Shown here piece after piece: positions 43,481 to 55,400 of a stretch of 64,000 bases of DNA. The notes beneath the pieces were generated by a model. The model had not been told where the DNA came from. It did no database searches and worked only from the letters and a program-made list of their open reading frames with translations. The stretch comes from Heterocephalus glaber. Lineage: Eukaryota > Chordata > Mammalia > Rodentia > Bathyergidae. The stretch spans positions 27,989,008-28,053,007 of the forward strand of contig NW_004624730.1 in the NCBI RefSeq assembly GCF_000247695.1, written 5' to 3'. The stretch's first letter is position 1, and every line of letters begins with the position of its first letter. A program made the position numbers and the translations under genes.

Positions 43481-46400
43481 CAGGCGGTTGCCACCCAGTT
43501 AACTTTTCCTGTCGTCCTTCCTACAGTCATGCCAGGCTGTCTCTCTGCTTGGCTCGGTGAAGGATGAGGTTAATTCGGGTCGTTGGAGGGGACCCGGGAG
43601 TGACAGACGCCTTGTTTTCCTGGGTGACTGTTGGATGAGGGAGTGGGGGCTTTCTGACACATGGCGGGCGTGGAGAGCGCGTCTGAGGAGGCTGGTGCTC
43701 AGTTTGCGATTTCTTAGGTGTCAGAAAAGGAGCCTGTCGCTCTTCAAAACTTTGACCGTTCGCTTCTGGACGGGTCTTCTCCCGGAAGTGGCCTGCTCTG
43801 GCATCTTCCTACCTTTCAGATATCTTATGCATTCATAGAAAGAGGAAAAGAGCCCTGCGGGTTTTGACATTAGCCTGTAATTGATTTTGTTGTTGCCTAA
43901 CAGTTATAAGTGCTATAAGCAGGACATTGATACATTTTATGAATGGGATTGGGGAAGGCTGGGGTTGAAAGGCTCAGAATTTGTATTTTTTTAAACTGTG
44001 TAATTGTAAAGATGAGACATTTACACCTCAGAAAATCCCACCCGAGGGCTGGGATTACAGGTGTTCACCACACCTGGCCTCCATAAACTTTTAAAAGTTC
44101 ATGTACTTATATATCTACTAAAGTCTAGATTTGTACCTCGTCTTTGAATAATAGTGCAAATGGGAGCATACTTTGACCATTCTCTTTTCGTGGGTGTATG
44201 TTGGGGATTGAACCTAGAGCTTTGCCTTACTAAGCACTCATCACTAATCTATTCCTCCAACCACCCCTTGACTTTTATAAGAAAGTGATAGTCATTTTAC
44301 CAACCTATAAAGATTGTTAAGGATTGTGTGATACTTTGGATTTAAGTACTGCAGGTTTTAAAAATGCAATTTTTAGGTTGTATAATTTTTCTTTATCTTA
44401 CCGTCCTGTCCCTTGCTTTTCCAAAATACTCTTACATTTCTGTTAGAATTATTGTCAGTTTACCACGTGTGTTTTCCACTGAGGATATTCTTAAGGCTTT
44501 TAAGCTCTGTAAACAAATGTAGGGAGGGACATTGAGTCCTTCGTATTAAGGTTTATAAAAAAGTCGAAAGCACCTGAGTTGCACTTTTTTTTTTTGTACA
44601 GGGGATTGAACTCGGGACCTTGTGCTTGAGAGGCAGGTGGCAGCACCGCTGAGCTAAACACCCCCAGCCCTGAGTTGCACTTTTGAGTCTTTGTTTTTGC
44701 TTTTAAGTACAGACTTGTTTCAAAAGTCTGATATAAAAGTTTCTTTGGTGTCATCCTAAGCATGTTACAGAAGTGCTTCATTTTAAAATATTCAGTATAT
44801 ACATAGAAAGTAACTTATTTGCCCTACTATATACAGATAAAATTCAGCTTGTTTGTTTGTTGTTCTATCTCCTAGAGATTAATCTGTTTATAGTAAAGTG
44901 AATATTAGATTTCTAGTTTTGGTAGACTCTCTTGAATATTCATGTGCAAGTTAGAGAAAAGAGGAAGCTAATTCAATTGAGGATAAACATTAAATCTTAA
45001 AAATTCTATTTGAAATTTCAGTGCTATAAAATGCAGTTTTTCATTAACAATTTGAAAGAGAGCTATTTTAAACTTTGAATTAATTTTAGTTCCTTATTTT
45101 ATTTTATACTTTTTCTTAAATAACCATAGTGGTAATTATACGAGTTTTGTAATTGCTAGTAGAACAAACTAGCAACATAATGCACAAAGAAATTAAATCC
45201 AAAAGAGTATGAAGCTTATTACAGAACTGTCAATTCTAGGTGTTTTTTTTTTTAATTAAATGGTCATTCAGTACCTGCTAATGGGCCAGTAACTAAAGAT
45301 TTCATTATAAAAAAGACATATCACCACTTAATGAAACCTACAAAAATGGTATAGTGTTATTCTATGTATCTTGAGTCTTTGGTCTGTTATGTCAATTAAT
45401 ACTATCAAATAGAATATGATAGTGTTGATGGCATTGATTTCATATTTGTGAAAAAATTACACTATTTATTTGGACGTTTAAGCATTGAACATTAAAAGGA
45501 AGTTCCCTTGTTACTTTTCTTGCTTTGACTTGCATTTGTAGAGGTATTACAGTCGCTACTTGTAGGTATGGTGTTGACATACATGTTTTATTTCCTTGTG
45601 TGTGATTTAACATGTTATCAAATCTATAGTCGCTATAGTTTAAAGAGATTACCGACTAACCCTTTACAGTTAATAATTTAACATTTGACAGTTGAATTAC
45701 TGCTAAGGATTGTAGATTAAATGAAGTTAAAATTTTAAAACATAAGCAGAACATGTCACAATTTTAAAATTTTTCTTAATTTAATTATCAACTGTTGTAA
45801 TTTTCAGACAGCCAACTTCTAACTGCATTTTTAAGAGGTAAATGAAGCAACCATTATAAAAACAGATTTTTCCTTGAGGGTCTAGTGAGCCATCCTAGAA
45901 AACCTAGTTTCATTGTGGACAGATACTCTAGAGAACAAAGAAAAGACAAACATTTAGGGAAGAGGGCTCTAAGAGTTGTCCAAATGAGAGAAATGGAGTT
46001 TGGAATACAAAGGTCGTAGTAGAAGTACAAAGAGCTTTGAGAGATCTTAAGTAAAGTTAGTAGCTTTAGGTGATGAAGTAGTTGGCGCTTTGTATTCATG
46101 AGTTCCACATCTGTGGATGCCAGCCTTGGAGTGAAAATATAATTTGGAGGAGAAACTACATCTGTACTGAACATGTACAGACTTTTGTTATTATTCCCTA
46201 AACAATGTACATAGCATTTTCATTGTATTGGGTATTAAAGGACCCGAGTTCGATCCCTGGTACCAAAAAAAAGTAATCCAGAGATGACTTAAAGTATACA
46301 GGATGTGAGTAGGTTATATGCAAACACTATGCCAATTCATATAAGGGATTTGAGCATCTCTACATTTCTGTATCCAAAGCGGGTCAGGTCCTGGAACAAT

Positions 46401-49400
46401 TTTCCCCATGGATCCCATGAACTGTGGAGAAGTATTTGGAGAGAAGTGGGCAGAAGCAAGCAAGAACTGGCGAAGATGACTCCTGAGTTCTGGAATGATG
46501 CTCTACTATTCCCTGGTGTGATAAACAATTAAAGGAGATAAGTTCTGTGGATTAGTTTTCTGTGAGAAGGAAGTGAAGGCATACTGAATTTTGAAGACTG
46601 AATGAAGACAGCAGCTAGGAGAAAATCCCCACAAAGAATTTTCATCACTCCAAAATAGCCATCTTAATTTGAACTAGAAAATTTAGCAGTTACTGTACGT
46701 CACCAAGCCTATAAATGTTATATGAAATAATGGTATATAAAACCTAAGATGCACCATTATTTTATTTATTTATTTATTTTTTGCACCATTATTTTATTTT
46801 ATATACCATTTAGAAAGAAAAAATAATGCTGTTTAAATCATGCTATAATAATCATAAGAAAAATCCTGAATCCCAGAACTCAGGAGGCTGAGGCAGGAGA
46901 ATCACTGTAAGTTTCCGACCAGTCTGAGCTATTGTGAGTTCAAGGCCAGTGTTAACTACTTAGCGAGACCCTGGCTTCAAAACAAAACAAAAACCCACAA
47001 AAAAATAGGGTCAGGAGGCTTAAAAGAAAAAAAGTGAAACCATGCATATGTGTTTATCTTTTCTCTGTCTCTCTGTTTTGGAGACAGGGTCCCACTATGT
47101 AGCTGGTCTTGAACTCCCTATGTAATCCAGACTCAGCGATACTCCTGCCTCAGCCTCCTGAGTGCTGGGATTACAGGCATGTGCCACTGCACCCAGGTTG
47201 TTTTTTTTTTATGTCTTTGTTACTTAAGAATTTAGTTGGATCCTTCTAGTTCTTTCCTCTCTCATTTCCAAAAAGTGCAGTCATGTTTTTACATATCCTA
47301 CTCTGACTGCGGTGCAGTGTGGGGTTGGTGAAGGAATGTCGTTATGTAGGTTTTGCCATGAACTGATGATCAAGTCTTGTAGTGATGGTGGCATAACCTA
47401 AAGTTTATTTCACTCCCCTTTTTTTCATATCATCCTCCCCCCCTTTTGTTTAGTTCTTGAGAAGATACGATTTTTTTTTTTTAACAGTAAGATTTGAAAA
47501 CCAGTTGTCTGGTGGGAGATACAGTATTTACAGTAAATAGATAAAAATACATTTTTTTTTGGTACTGGGCATTGAACTTACTTTGCTTAGTATAATCTCT
47601 TCAAGTTTCATCCATGTAGCAAATGGCAAGATTATTTTTAAAGGTAGCATATTTCATTTTTCTTTATATATTTATCAATTGGTAGATATTTTAGTTGCTT
47701 TCACCTTTTATAATGCTATGATCAACATGTTGTACAAATACCTCTTCAAGATCCTGCTTTAAATTTTTTGTATATATACCCACAATTGGGATTGCCCATG
47801 CCTTGGACTATTTTATAGTGCTTTAACAGAATACTTGAGACTGGGTAATTTACAAAGGAAAGTTGTTTCTTTTGGGTTAAAGTTCTGGAGGCTGGGAAGT
47901 CCAGGAGCTCAGCACTAGCCTCTAATGAGGCCTCTATGCTGCTTCATCTTAAGGTGGGAAAGGTTAAAAGGCCAAGCCAACACTGAAGAGAGAAAGCATG
48001 AGTGGTAGACTTGCTTTACAATAACCCAGTCTTGCTCCTACAAGAATTAACCCACTCTCTTGAGAAAGGAATTAACACGTTCAGGACAGGGCCATAATTC
48101 GTGTGTCTTGCTGCTGGGTGGCTCGAACCACCAGTGGTACATGCATGACTGTCCCATCAGGTAGCTTTTTATTAGTAAAAAGACTGTTAAAAGTGATTTA
48201 GATTTGTTTGTACCACCAGTGGTACATGCTGCCCAAGGGAACAGCCAGGTTCAAGCTGGCAGAACATGAAACATGTTAATCTCTCTCAAGACCTAATCAT
48301 AAGTTTTGAAGGAAACAAATCAGATTCAAACCACAGCAGCTGAATCATACAGTAATTCAATTTTTATTTTTATTTTTAGATACTTCAATAATGGCTGTAC
48401 CCTTTCACATTTTTTGCCAACAGTGCACAAAGGTTCCTATTACTTCTTATTCTTACCAACATTTGTTATTTTCTTTTTTGAAAGTAGCCATCATAGTAGA
48501 TGTAAGTTTATAGTTCATTGTAGTGTTGATTTTTGAGGGCCTCATATCATATTCTGCTCTCCCCTCTCCTTAGTATTGGAGATTGAACCCAGGACCTTTG
48601 TACTTTTTTTTTATTTTGAGGTAGGGTCTTGCTAAGTCACTGAATTAATCCTGACTCATACTTGTGATCATCCTGCCTGTCTCCCAGAGTTGGGATTACA
48701 GGGCTGTACCACCATATCTGGCTCTTAATTCTGTTTTTTGATTTTGAGCTTTTTCTTGAAGCCCTTCCATATTTATTTTATCATCCTGTTGCAGATTAGT
48801 TCTGAATATAAGCTCTTATTTTTAATCTTTTCGTTACTGATTCTGCTCTTTTGTTTTGTGACCTTTTTTCCTTAGTCTTTTGGGTGTTTTCTTTCTTTTT
48901 ACTCCTTTCTCAAACAAGATGAGAAACAGCATCAGATACTATCTACTAACAAACTGTCTCCTCCATTGTACTACTTATAGCAGCAAAAATACATAGATTT
49001 TTGTCTGTTTTGCATAATGTTGCAATTTTGGAACTTAGTACCTGTCAACAGTCAGTGTTTGTTAAAAAACAAACAAAAAACGTAGAACCTGTCATAGTCC
49101 ACTGTGGTTGGCTGCATGATAATCTAGCTTCTTCATTCCCTCCCCATTAACTAACTCTTAGCTGGAATATAGATAAATAGTTCCCACTGCATTGTTGACT
49201 AAAGGAACCAAGTCCCTAGTCCTCAAAATACTACATTTAAAAAGTGCTGTTTAGATAATCAACTCCATCGTAAACACCAGTGCAAACTCCGGCATTGAAG
49301 TCAAGTGGGTTTTCTTGGTTTTAAATTATTTTTGTGATATCTTTAAAACAGCAGCAACATTAAAATTTTCTTTAGAGAAAACAGTTATGTTACAATACTA

Positions 49401-52400
49401 ATACTTGGGCCGGGGATTTAGCTCAGTGGTTCCACCACCTGCCTCTCAAGGGCAAGGTCCCAAGTTCAATCCCCGGTACCCCCCCTCCCCAATACTAATA
49501 CTTGATGAATATAGGTGAAAAGTTTACTCAATGTGTTGATTTTTACTCTTGTAACTTTTCTATAAATTTGCAGTTATATCAGATTAGTAATATAAGCAGC
49601 CCAGCATGCTGCTTGGAAAGAATAAAAAATACAAATGGTAATAATAAAATATTAGATAAGGTGGATGGTAAATATAGAAGGTATCTGGAAATTTATAAGT
49701 TCATTTAAATATTTAGCTACAGAGATTTATCTCTAAAAATTCATACTTTATAGAGATTTACTCTTCTGAAACATTCATTCTAAATTCAAAGGAAACATTC
49801 ACTATAAAGAAAAACTGTTGGGTTGGGTATCTTTTTTCTCTTCTCTTTTTGAAAAGCAGGTTTTAAAAATTAAGATCTAGTAATATTTGTACTATTTCAC
49901 CCTGTCAGATATAAACTATATGCTATTTCCTTGGATTGAGGGAAGTGATTAGTATTGCTTTTTTCCCCCTTTGATTGACAAAGCTGACACTTTAGGCTTT
50001 TCTGTGACTTAATTATTGACTCTGCTTCCTTGTTTCAAGTGGTACTTTCATTTCTTCATGGTATTTATGTGTTCCTCAACTTAGAACTTAGTGAATTTAA
50101 GTGCTGAACAATCTTTCCTGAATTTGTAAGCTCTTGATTTGAATGGTGTTGGCACCTCCCTCCTTTTTTATATATATATAATGTTCTCTGATGTATTTTC
50201 CTGTACTTGCTGAGAAACATATACAGTATCTGAAATGATTGTTCAAACACTTTAATGGAGATTGGATGCTGTTGACTTAATTTCCAGAGTAATGTCACAT
50301 TACCGAGAATTCTTTTCCCAATCTTGTTTTCCTTTATTTACTTTGCATAATAGAAACACTTGTGAGTGAGAAGGGCTCTAAGTTTAGTCTAAGCTCCTCT
50401 TACTATGGTTGAGCAAAAAATTGGCCCAGTTAGGGGCAGAGTAAAGATAAGAACCAGGGTTTTAGGTCTCATGCTTTGGCATTGTTTGTATGCTTTTTGT
50501 GCCCCAAATGTGAAAGTCTCAACTCATGAATAAGAATTGTTTTTATTTTACTGTTTAAGCCATGGATTAAAAAAAAGAAAGACCACATTGGTGTGAGAGC
50601 TCAAGATATGCTAATATATATGAATAAATACTTAATGTCTAACAATAACCCAGAGCTACAAAGTTTAATATTGTAATGAGAGGAATGTAATAATCGTTAG
50701 GCTTTGTCTCATTGCAAAGTAAATCTACATAGGTGTATTCTAAACCACTTAATGGAAACATTTTCATTTTTCTGCAGTGTTTCCTGAGGTTATAGGCGGG
50801 TGTTTGAGGAGTACATGAGGGTTATTAGCCAGCGGTACCCAGACATCCGAATTGAAGGAGAGAATTACCTCCCACAACCAATTTATAGGTAAGTAAATTT
50901 CAGTAACTGAAAAGGAAAATGATTTATTGACTTTATAATCTTTTGTGGAGTGGTTTAAGTACCTTTTCTTGGTTATTGTTCTTTTATTGGTTATAATATT
51001 AAACACAGAGAAAACTGCTTTATAAATAGCAAGTTTATTTGACCCAAATATAGAAGGCTTTTTCTGAAGGAAGAATGAGGTTGTTTCAAGAGATGACAAC
51101 TATTTTAAAGATATGTTTTTTTTAAGTAGTCTTTACTGTGGAAATAAGCTAGCCTCCCCACCTTTTTTTCTTTGGTGGCAGGGATTGAACCCAGGGCATT
51201 TCACATACTAAGTGTGTGCTCTACCATTGAGCTATACCCTAGATCTCCAAAATTTCATAGCAAGTCAGTGATCTATATAATCAGTCATCTTTTTTTTTCT
51301 GGTACCAGGCATCAAACTCAAGACCATGGGCTGGGGATTTATCTCAGTGGTTTCGCCGCCTGCTGCACAAGCGCAAGGACCTGAGTTCGATCCCCGGTAC
51401 CAAAAAAAAAAAGACCTTGGGCTTGCTTGCCAGGCAGGTGCTGTGCTGCTGGGCTACATCCCCGGCCCCTGTACTGTCTTAAAATAATTGTTGTTTTTTT
51501 TTTGGCACCAGGGATCAAACTCGGGACCTTGCGCTTACAAGGCAGGCGGCGGAAAAAGTAATTGTATTTTTAAAGGCCAATTCTGTATCATTTTTAGGTA
51601 CTTTTTGATTGAGTAAAATGATTAAATACTTGTGTTTTTTAAACTGCACAAAAAACTTACATTACTTTTTCCATGGTAACTTTCAGAAAATATATACATG
51701 TACTTAAATTATTAAATTTTAAAGTAGATAACAAATTGAGGTTTCTGATGAATGTTTCTTTTCTTTTGATAGACACATAGCATCTTTCCTGTCAGTCTTC
51801 AAACTAGTATTAATAGGCTTAATAATTGTTGGCAAGGATCCTTTTGCTTTCTTTGGCATGCAAGCTCCGAGCATCTGGCAGTGGGGCCAAGAAAATAAGG
51901 TATGTAACTTAATAGCTTTGGGAACTGTAGGTTTTTAGGTTGTTAGTGGAAAGATTTTAATTGTTTTGTACTTGTTACTGATTTTTCTGTTAGCGTGTAT
52001 TATTTCCATTTATACCACTTTTGATCTTTTGGCAGGACACTTCTCTCCCCCCTCCTTGGCTGGTTCACCTATCAGCTTTTTCAGACTTGTTGATATTATT
52101 TGTCTTAGCTCATGTCATGGCATATAGCATTTACATTGATTGGAGTTGTTAGGATCCTGCACGTGGCACATTTTTATTCCTCTCATTTCCCCTTCCCTCT
52201 TCACCCCTCATCTTTGTTCCTTTGAACCATTTCCCTAGTGGATGAAATCTGTCCTGAAGAGAAATAGAGAGGTGTTATTTTAGTGGAACCTAGGCACAAA
52301 ATAATTTATTACTTGATTTTCATAACTTAGTCAAATTGTATCTAGCAAAACACAATATATATGTAATATATATCTTTTATACCAACTAATATGATATTAG

Positions 52401-55400
52401 TGGGTTGATTCACATTAAAAATTGGATTTCCATTTAACCCATGTCATCAAAACCCTTTTCTCTACTTGTTCTTTGACTTTTCTGTTCATAGGGATCTGTT
52501 TGCCAAATTGCCAGAAAGAATCAGTATAAATATTATAAATAATTAAGAATCTTGTGCTGTTCTTTTTTCCTTTATAGACTCTTGCAGTATGCCTTCTTTC
52601 TAGATAATCTTGTTTTCATCTGTTTTGCATAAAATCATTTTTCAAAAATCTATCATTGTCAGAAATGGGTCTTAATTTTTATTTCTGTCTTGGATGGATT
52701 TGCTTAGGTGCTTCTTCCTACGATGTATCCTCTTGTTGGAAACTCTATCTGATCTTGTTTTTTTATTCTAGGCTGAATACCTTTAGCAGACTCTTACATA
52801 GCTGTACATTTTCCTAGGGAACCATTTATTTTCAGAAACATACAAGATTTCTTAACATAAACATCCTCAAGTGTTATCTCTAATTGAAGTGTATCTCTAC
52901 CCTGCTATTAACAAATTGTTGATTTGCAAAGGATTCAAAATAGGATAATTACTTATTGGTAACGTTTTGTGCTATACTTAATGATTCCAGATTGTATTTG
53001 GTGCATTTTACTTCTCTGTATATATACAGATATAGATAAAGATACAGATATAGATATATATCAAGATTGATCTACTGTGGAAAGAAAATATACATAAAAG
53101 CTATACTTTTATGACAGGTCCTCATGTATTGTTCCCTTGAGAGCAAATGCTATGAAATCAAACCCTCCTTAGTTCAAATGGGGCAAGAGGGAAAGTTGTT
53201 TGTCATCTGTTATGTACATTTATTTTTCTGAAACAGCTTGCTATGAATTGATATCTTCACTATATCCACTTTTGTTCTAATGCTTTTGCTAAGTTAAACC
53301 TTTTCTGTTCAACAAACAACTTCTAGCCTCTAGGAAGTTATAGATTTGCCTTCAAAAGATGAATGAATGCACTTTTAATATGCCTATGCTCTCTAACCTG
53401 TTTCTTAGTTTGGCTTCAAATGATGTGTTTAAAACATGAACAGGTTGTATTGAATTCATAGTTACTGACTATTGCATCAGTAGTCTCTTGTGAATTTTTA
53501 TATTATAATGCACTATAAAAATGGTAAAGTGAATTGAATCCTTATGCTGGCATTCTTTAACTTAGTTCTCTTAGAAATTCTTTGTACAGTATGAATATCA
53601 TAAATTCTTCAGAATGTGTAAAGCTGTGAATTTATACTCAATTTTTCTTGTTGTGTAGATGTTATCTGAACCTATGGAATAACAATAATAGCTTGTATGG
53701 AAACTTTCAAAGTAGATTTTACAAAAGCATTTACCAAATAAAAACTGTATTAAGATCACTGTCTTAGATTCTCATATTTTCTTTTAGGTCTATGCATGTA
53801 TGATGGTTTTCTTCTTGAGCAACATGATTGAGAACCAGTGTATGTCAACAGGTGCATTTGAGATAACTTTAAATGGTAGGTTCTGAATAGTTTGTGTTTT
53901 ATGATAAATTTTAAATTATTTATAATGAGCCTCAGGCTCTTCTTTTTTCTTTATTTGGGAGTACAAGGCCTCACATGTGCTAGCTAAGTACTCTGCCACT
54001 GAGTATATCCCAGCCCATTTTCTGGGGTTTTTTTGGGTACCAGGGATCAAACTCGGGTCCTTGTGCTTTCAAGGCAGGCAGCGGAACTACTGAGCTAAAT
54101 CCCCAACCCCTCCATTTTCTGTTTTTTAATAGGACAAACTTTTTTAATGTTCACATGAAGTTTATTTCATAGATACTGAAAATTTAGGAGACAGAAAAAT
54201 TTGGAAAACTTTAACTTGTTCTCTTTTACTCTTTATTTTTAGAATTTCTTGAGGAATTGGCCCTTGTGTGTTCCCCCCTCCCCCATTGTTGTTGTTTTTT
54301 TTTTTGCTCTTTGGTACCAGGGATCGAACTTGGGTCCTTGTGCTTGGCAGCAGGCAGTGAAACCACTGAGCTAAATCCTTGGCCTCCCCCATTGTTTTTT
54401 GAGACAGGGTCTCACTATGTAGTTTAGGCTGTCTTGAATTCACTATTTAGCCCAGCCTGGCCTCAAAATTCCTGTTGATCCTTCTGCCTCAACTGCGCCA
54501 CCACACCCAGCGGCCCTCATCTTTTGTTAAGTTGTTTATCTAGTCATTTACTCCCATAGCTTTAAAATCAAATCTGTGTGATGATTCCTGAATATATAGC
54601 TCTAGAGAACTCTAAACTTTTTTAAAGTGCCATACCCAGGAATCTTAAACCTGCTCCAAAATGAACTTGTTTTCTTTTGGTACTTGATGTTGAACCCAAG
54701 CCCTTTGCACTGATCTACATCTGCAGCCTTTTAAAATTTTGAGACAGGGTCTCATTAAGTTGCCCAGGTTGGGCTTGAATTTGTAATCCTCCCACCTTGG
54801 CCTCCTGAATGTGGGCCTTACAGACATATGCCACCACCCTGGCCTTCGAATAAAATCTTTTTTTTTTTTTTTGGTACCGGAGATCGAACTCAGGACCTTG
54901 TGCTTTCGGGGCAGGTGGCGGAACCACTGAGCTAAATCCCCGGCCCGAATAAACTCTTGATTACTTCTACTTCCTACCTTTCCTTTACACCCTTAATTTG
55001 CTTCTCTTCAGGCATTTGTCTACCCAATTGCCCTGAAACCTGGGATAGCATCTTCCCTCTTACTCTCCATCTTTATAATTAATTACCATATCTTCTCAAT
55101 TATCTCTTAGGTTGCTCAGAAATCTACATCTTTATGCCATCACCCCAGTCTGCCACAATTACCTTATTACCCTATTATTTTTTCTTTTTTTTGGTACCAG
55201 GGATTGAACTTGGGTCCTTGAGCTTGTGCAGCAGGGGGTGAAACCACTGAGCTAAATCCCCAGCTCCCTATTATTCTTTTTCTAAACAAGAGGTTGGTAC
55301 ACATATCCATGAGCTAACAATGGTTTTTACATTTTTAAATGATTAAAAAAATTAAAAGACTAATGTGTGACATGTTGAAATTTCTGCATTTATGTTTTCA

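Larger units (their letters stand above)
43104..50777 (+). other. SELENOT: SELENOT intron 1 (7.7 kb)
   Basis: Begins in the CpG island. Holds a B1 remnant (44045-44080), an ID-like relic (44195-44262), a reverse tRNA-SINE (44586-44669), a Tigger-like element (46079-46420), B1 copies (46862-47000 and 47082-47200), an old antisense L1 split by another repeat (47565-48500), a reverse B1-dID (48570-48723) and a tRNA-SINE (49407-49488). About 44670-46075 and 49505-50770 are AT-rich with nothing recognisable. Confidence 0.75.

Noticed and set aside
50785..50787. Nonsense mutation or pseudogene in SELENOT
   Set aside because: The TGA is at the conserved Sec position and a good SECIS is present downstream; all other codons and splice sites are intact.
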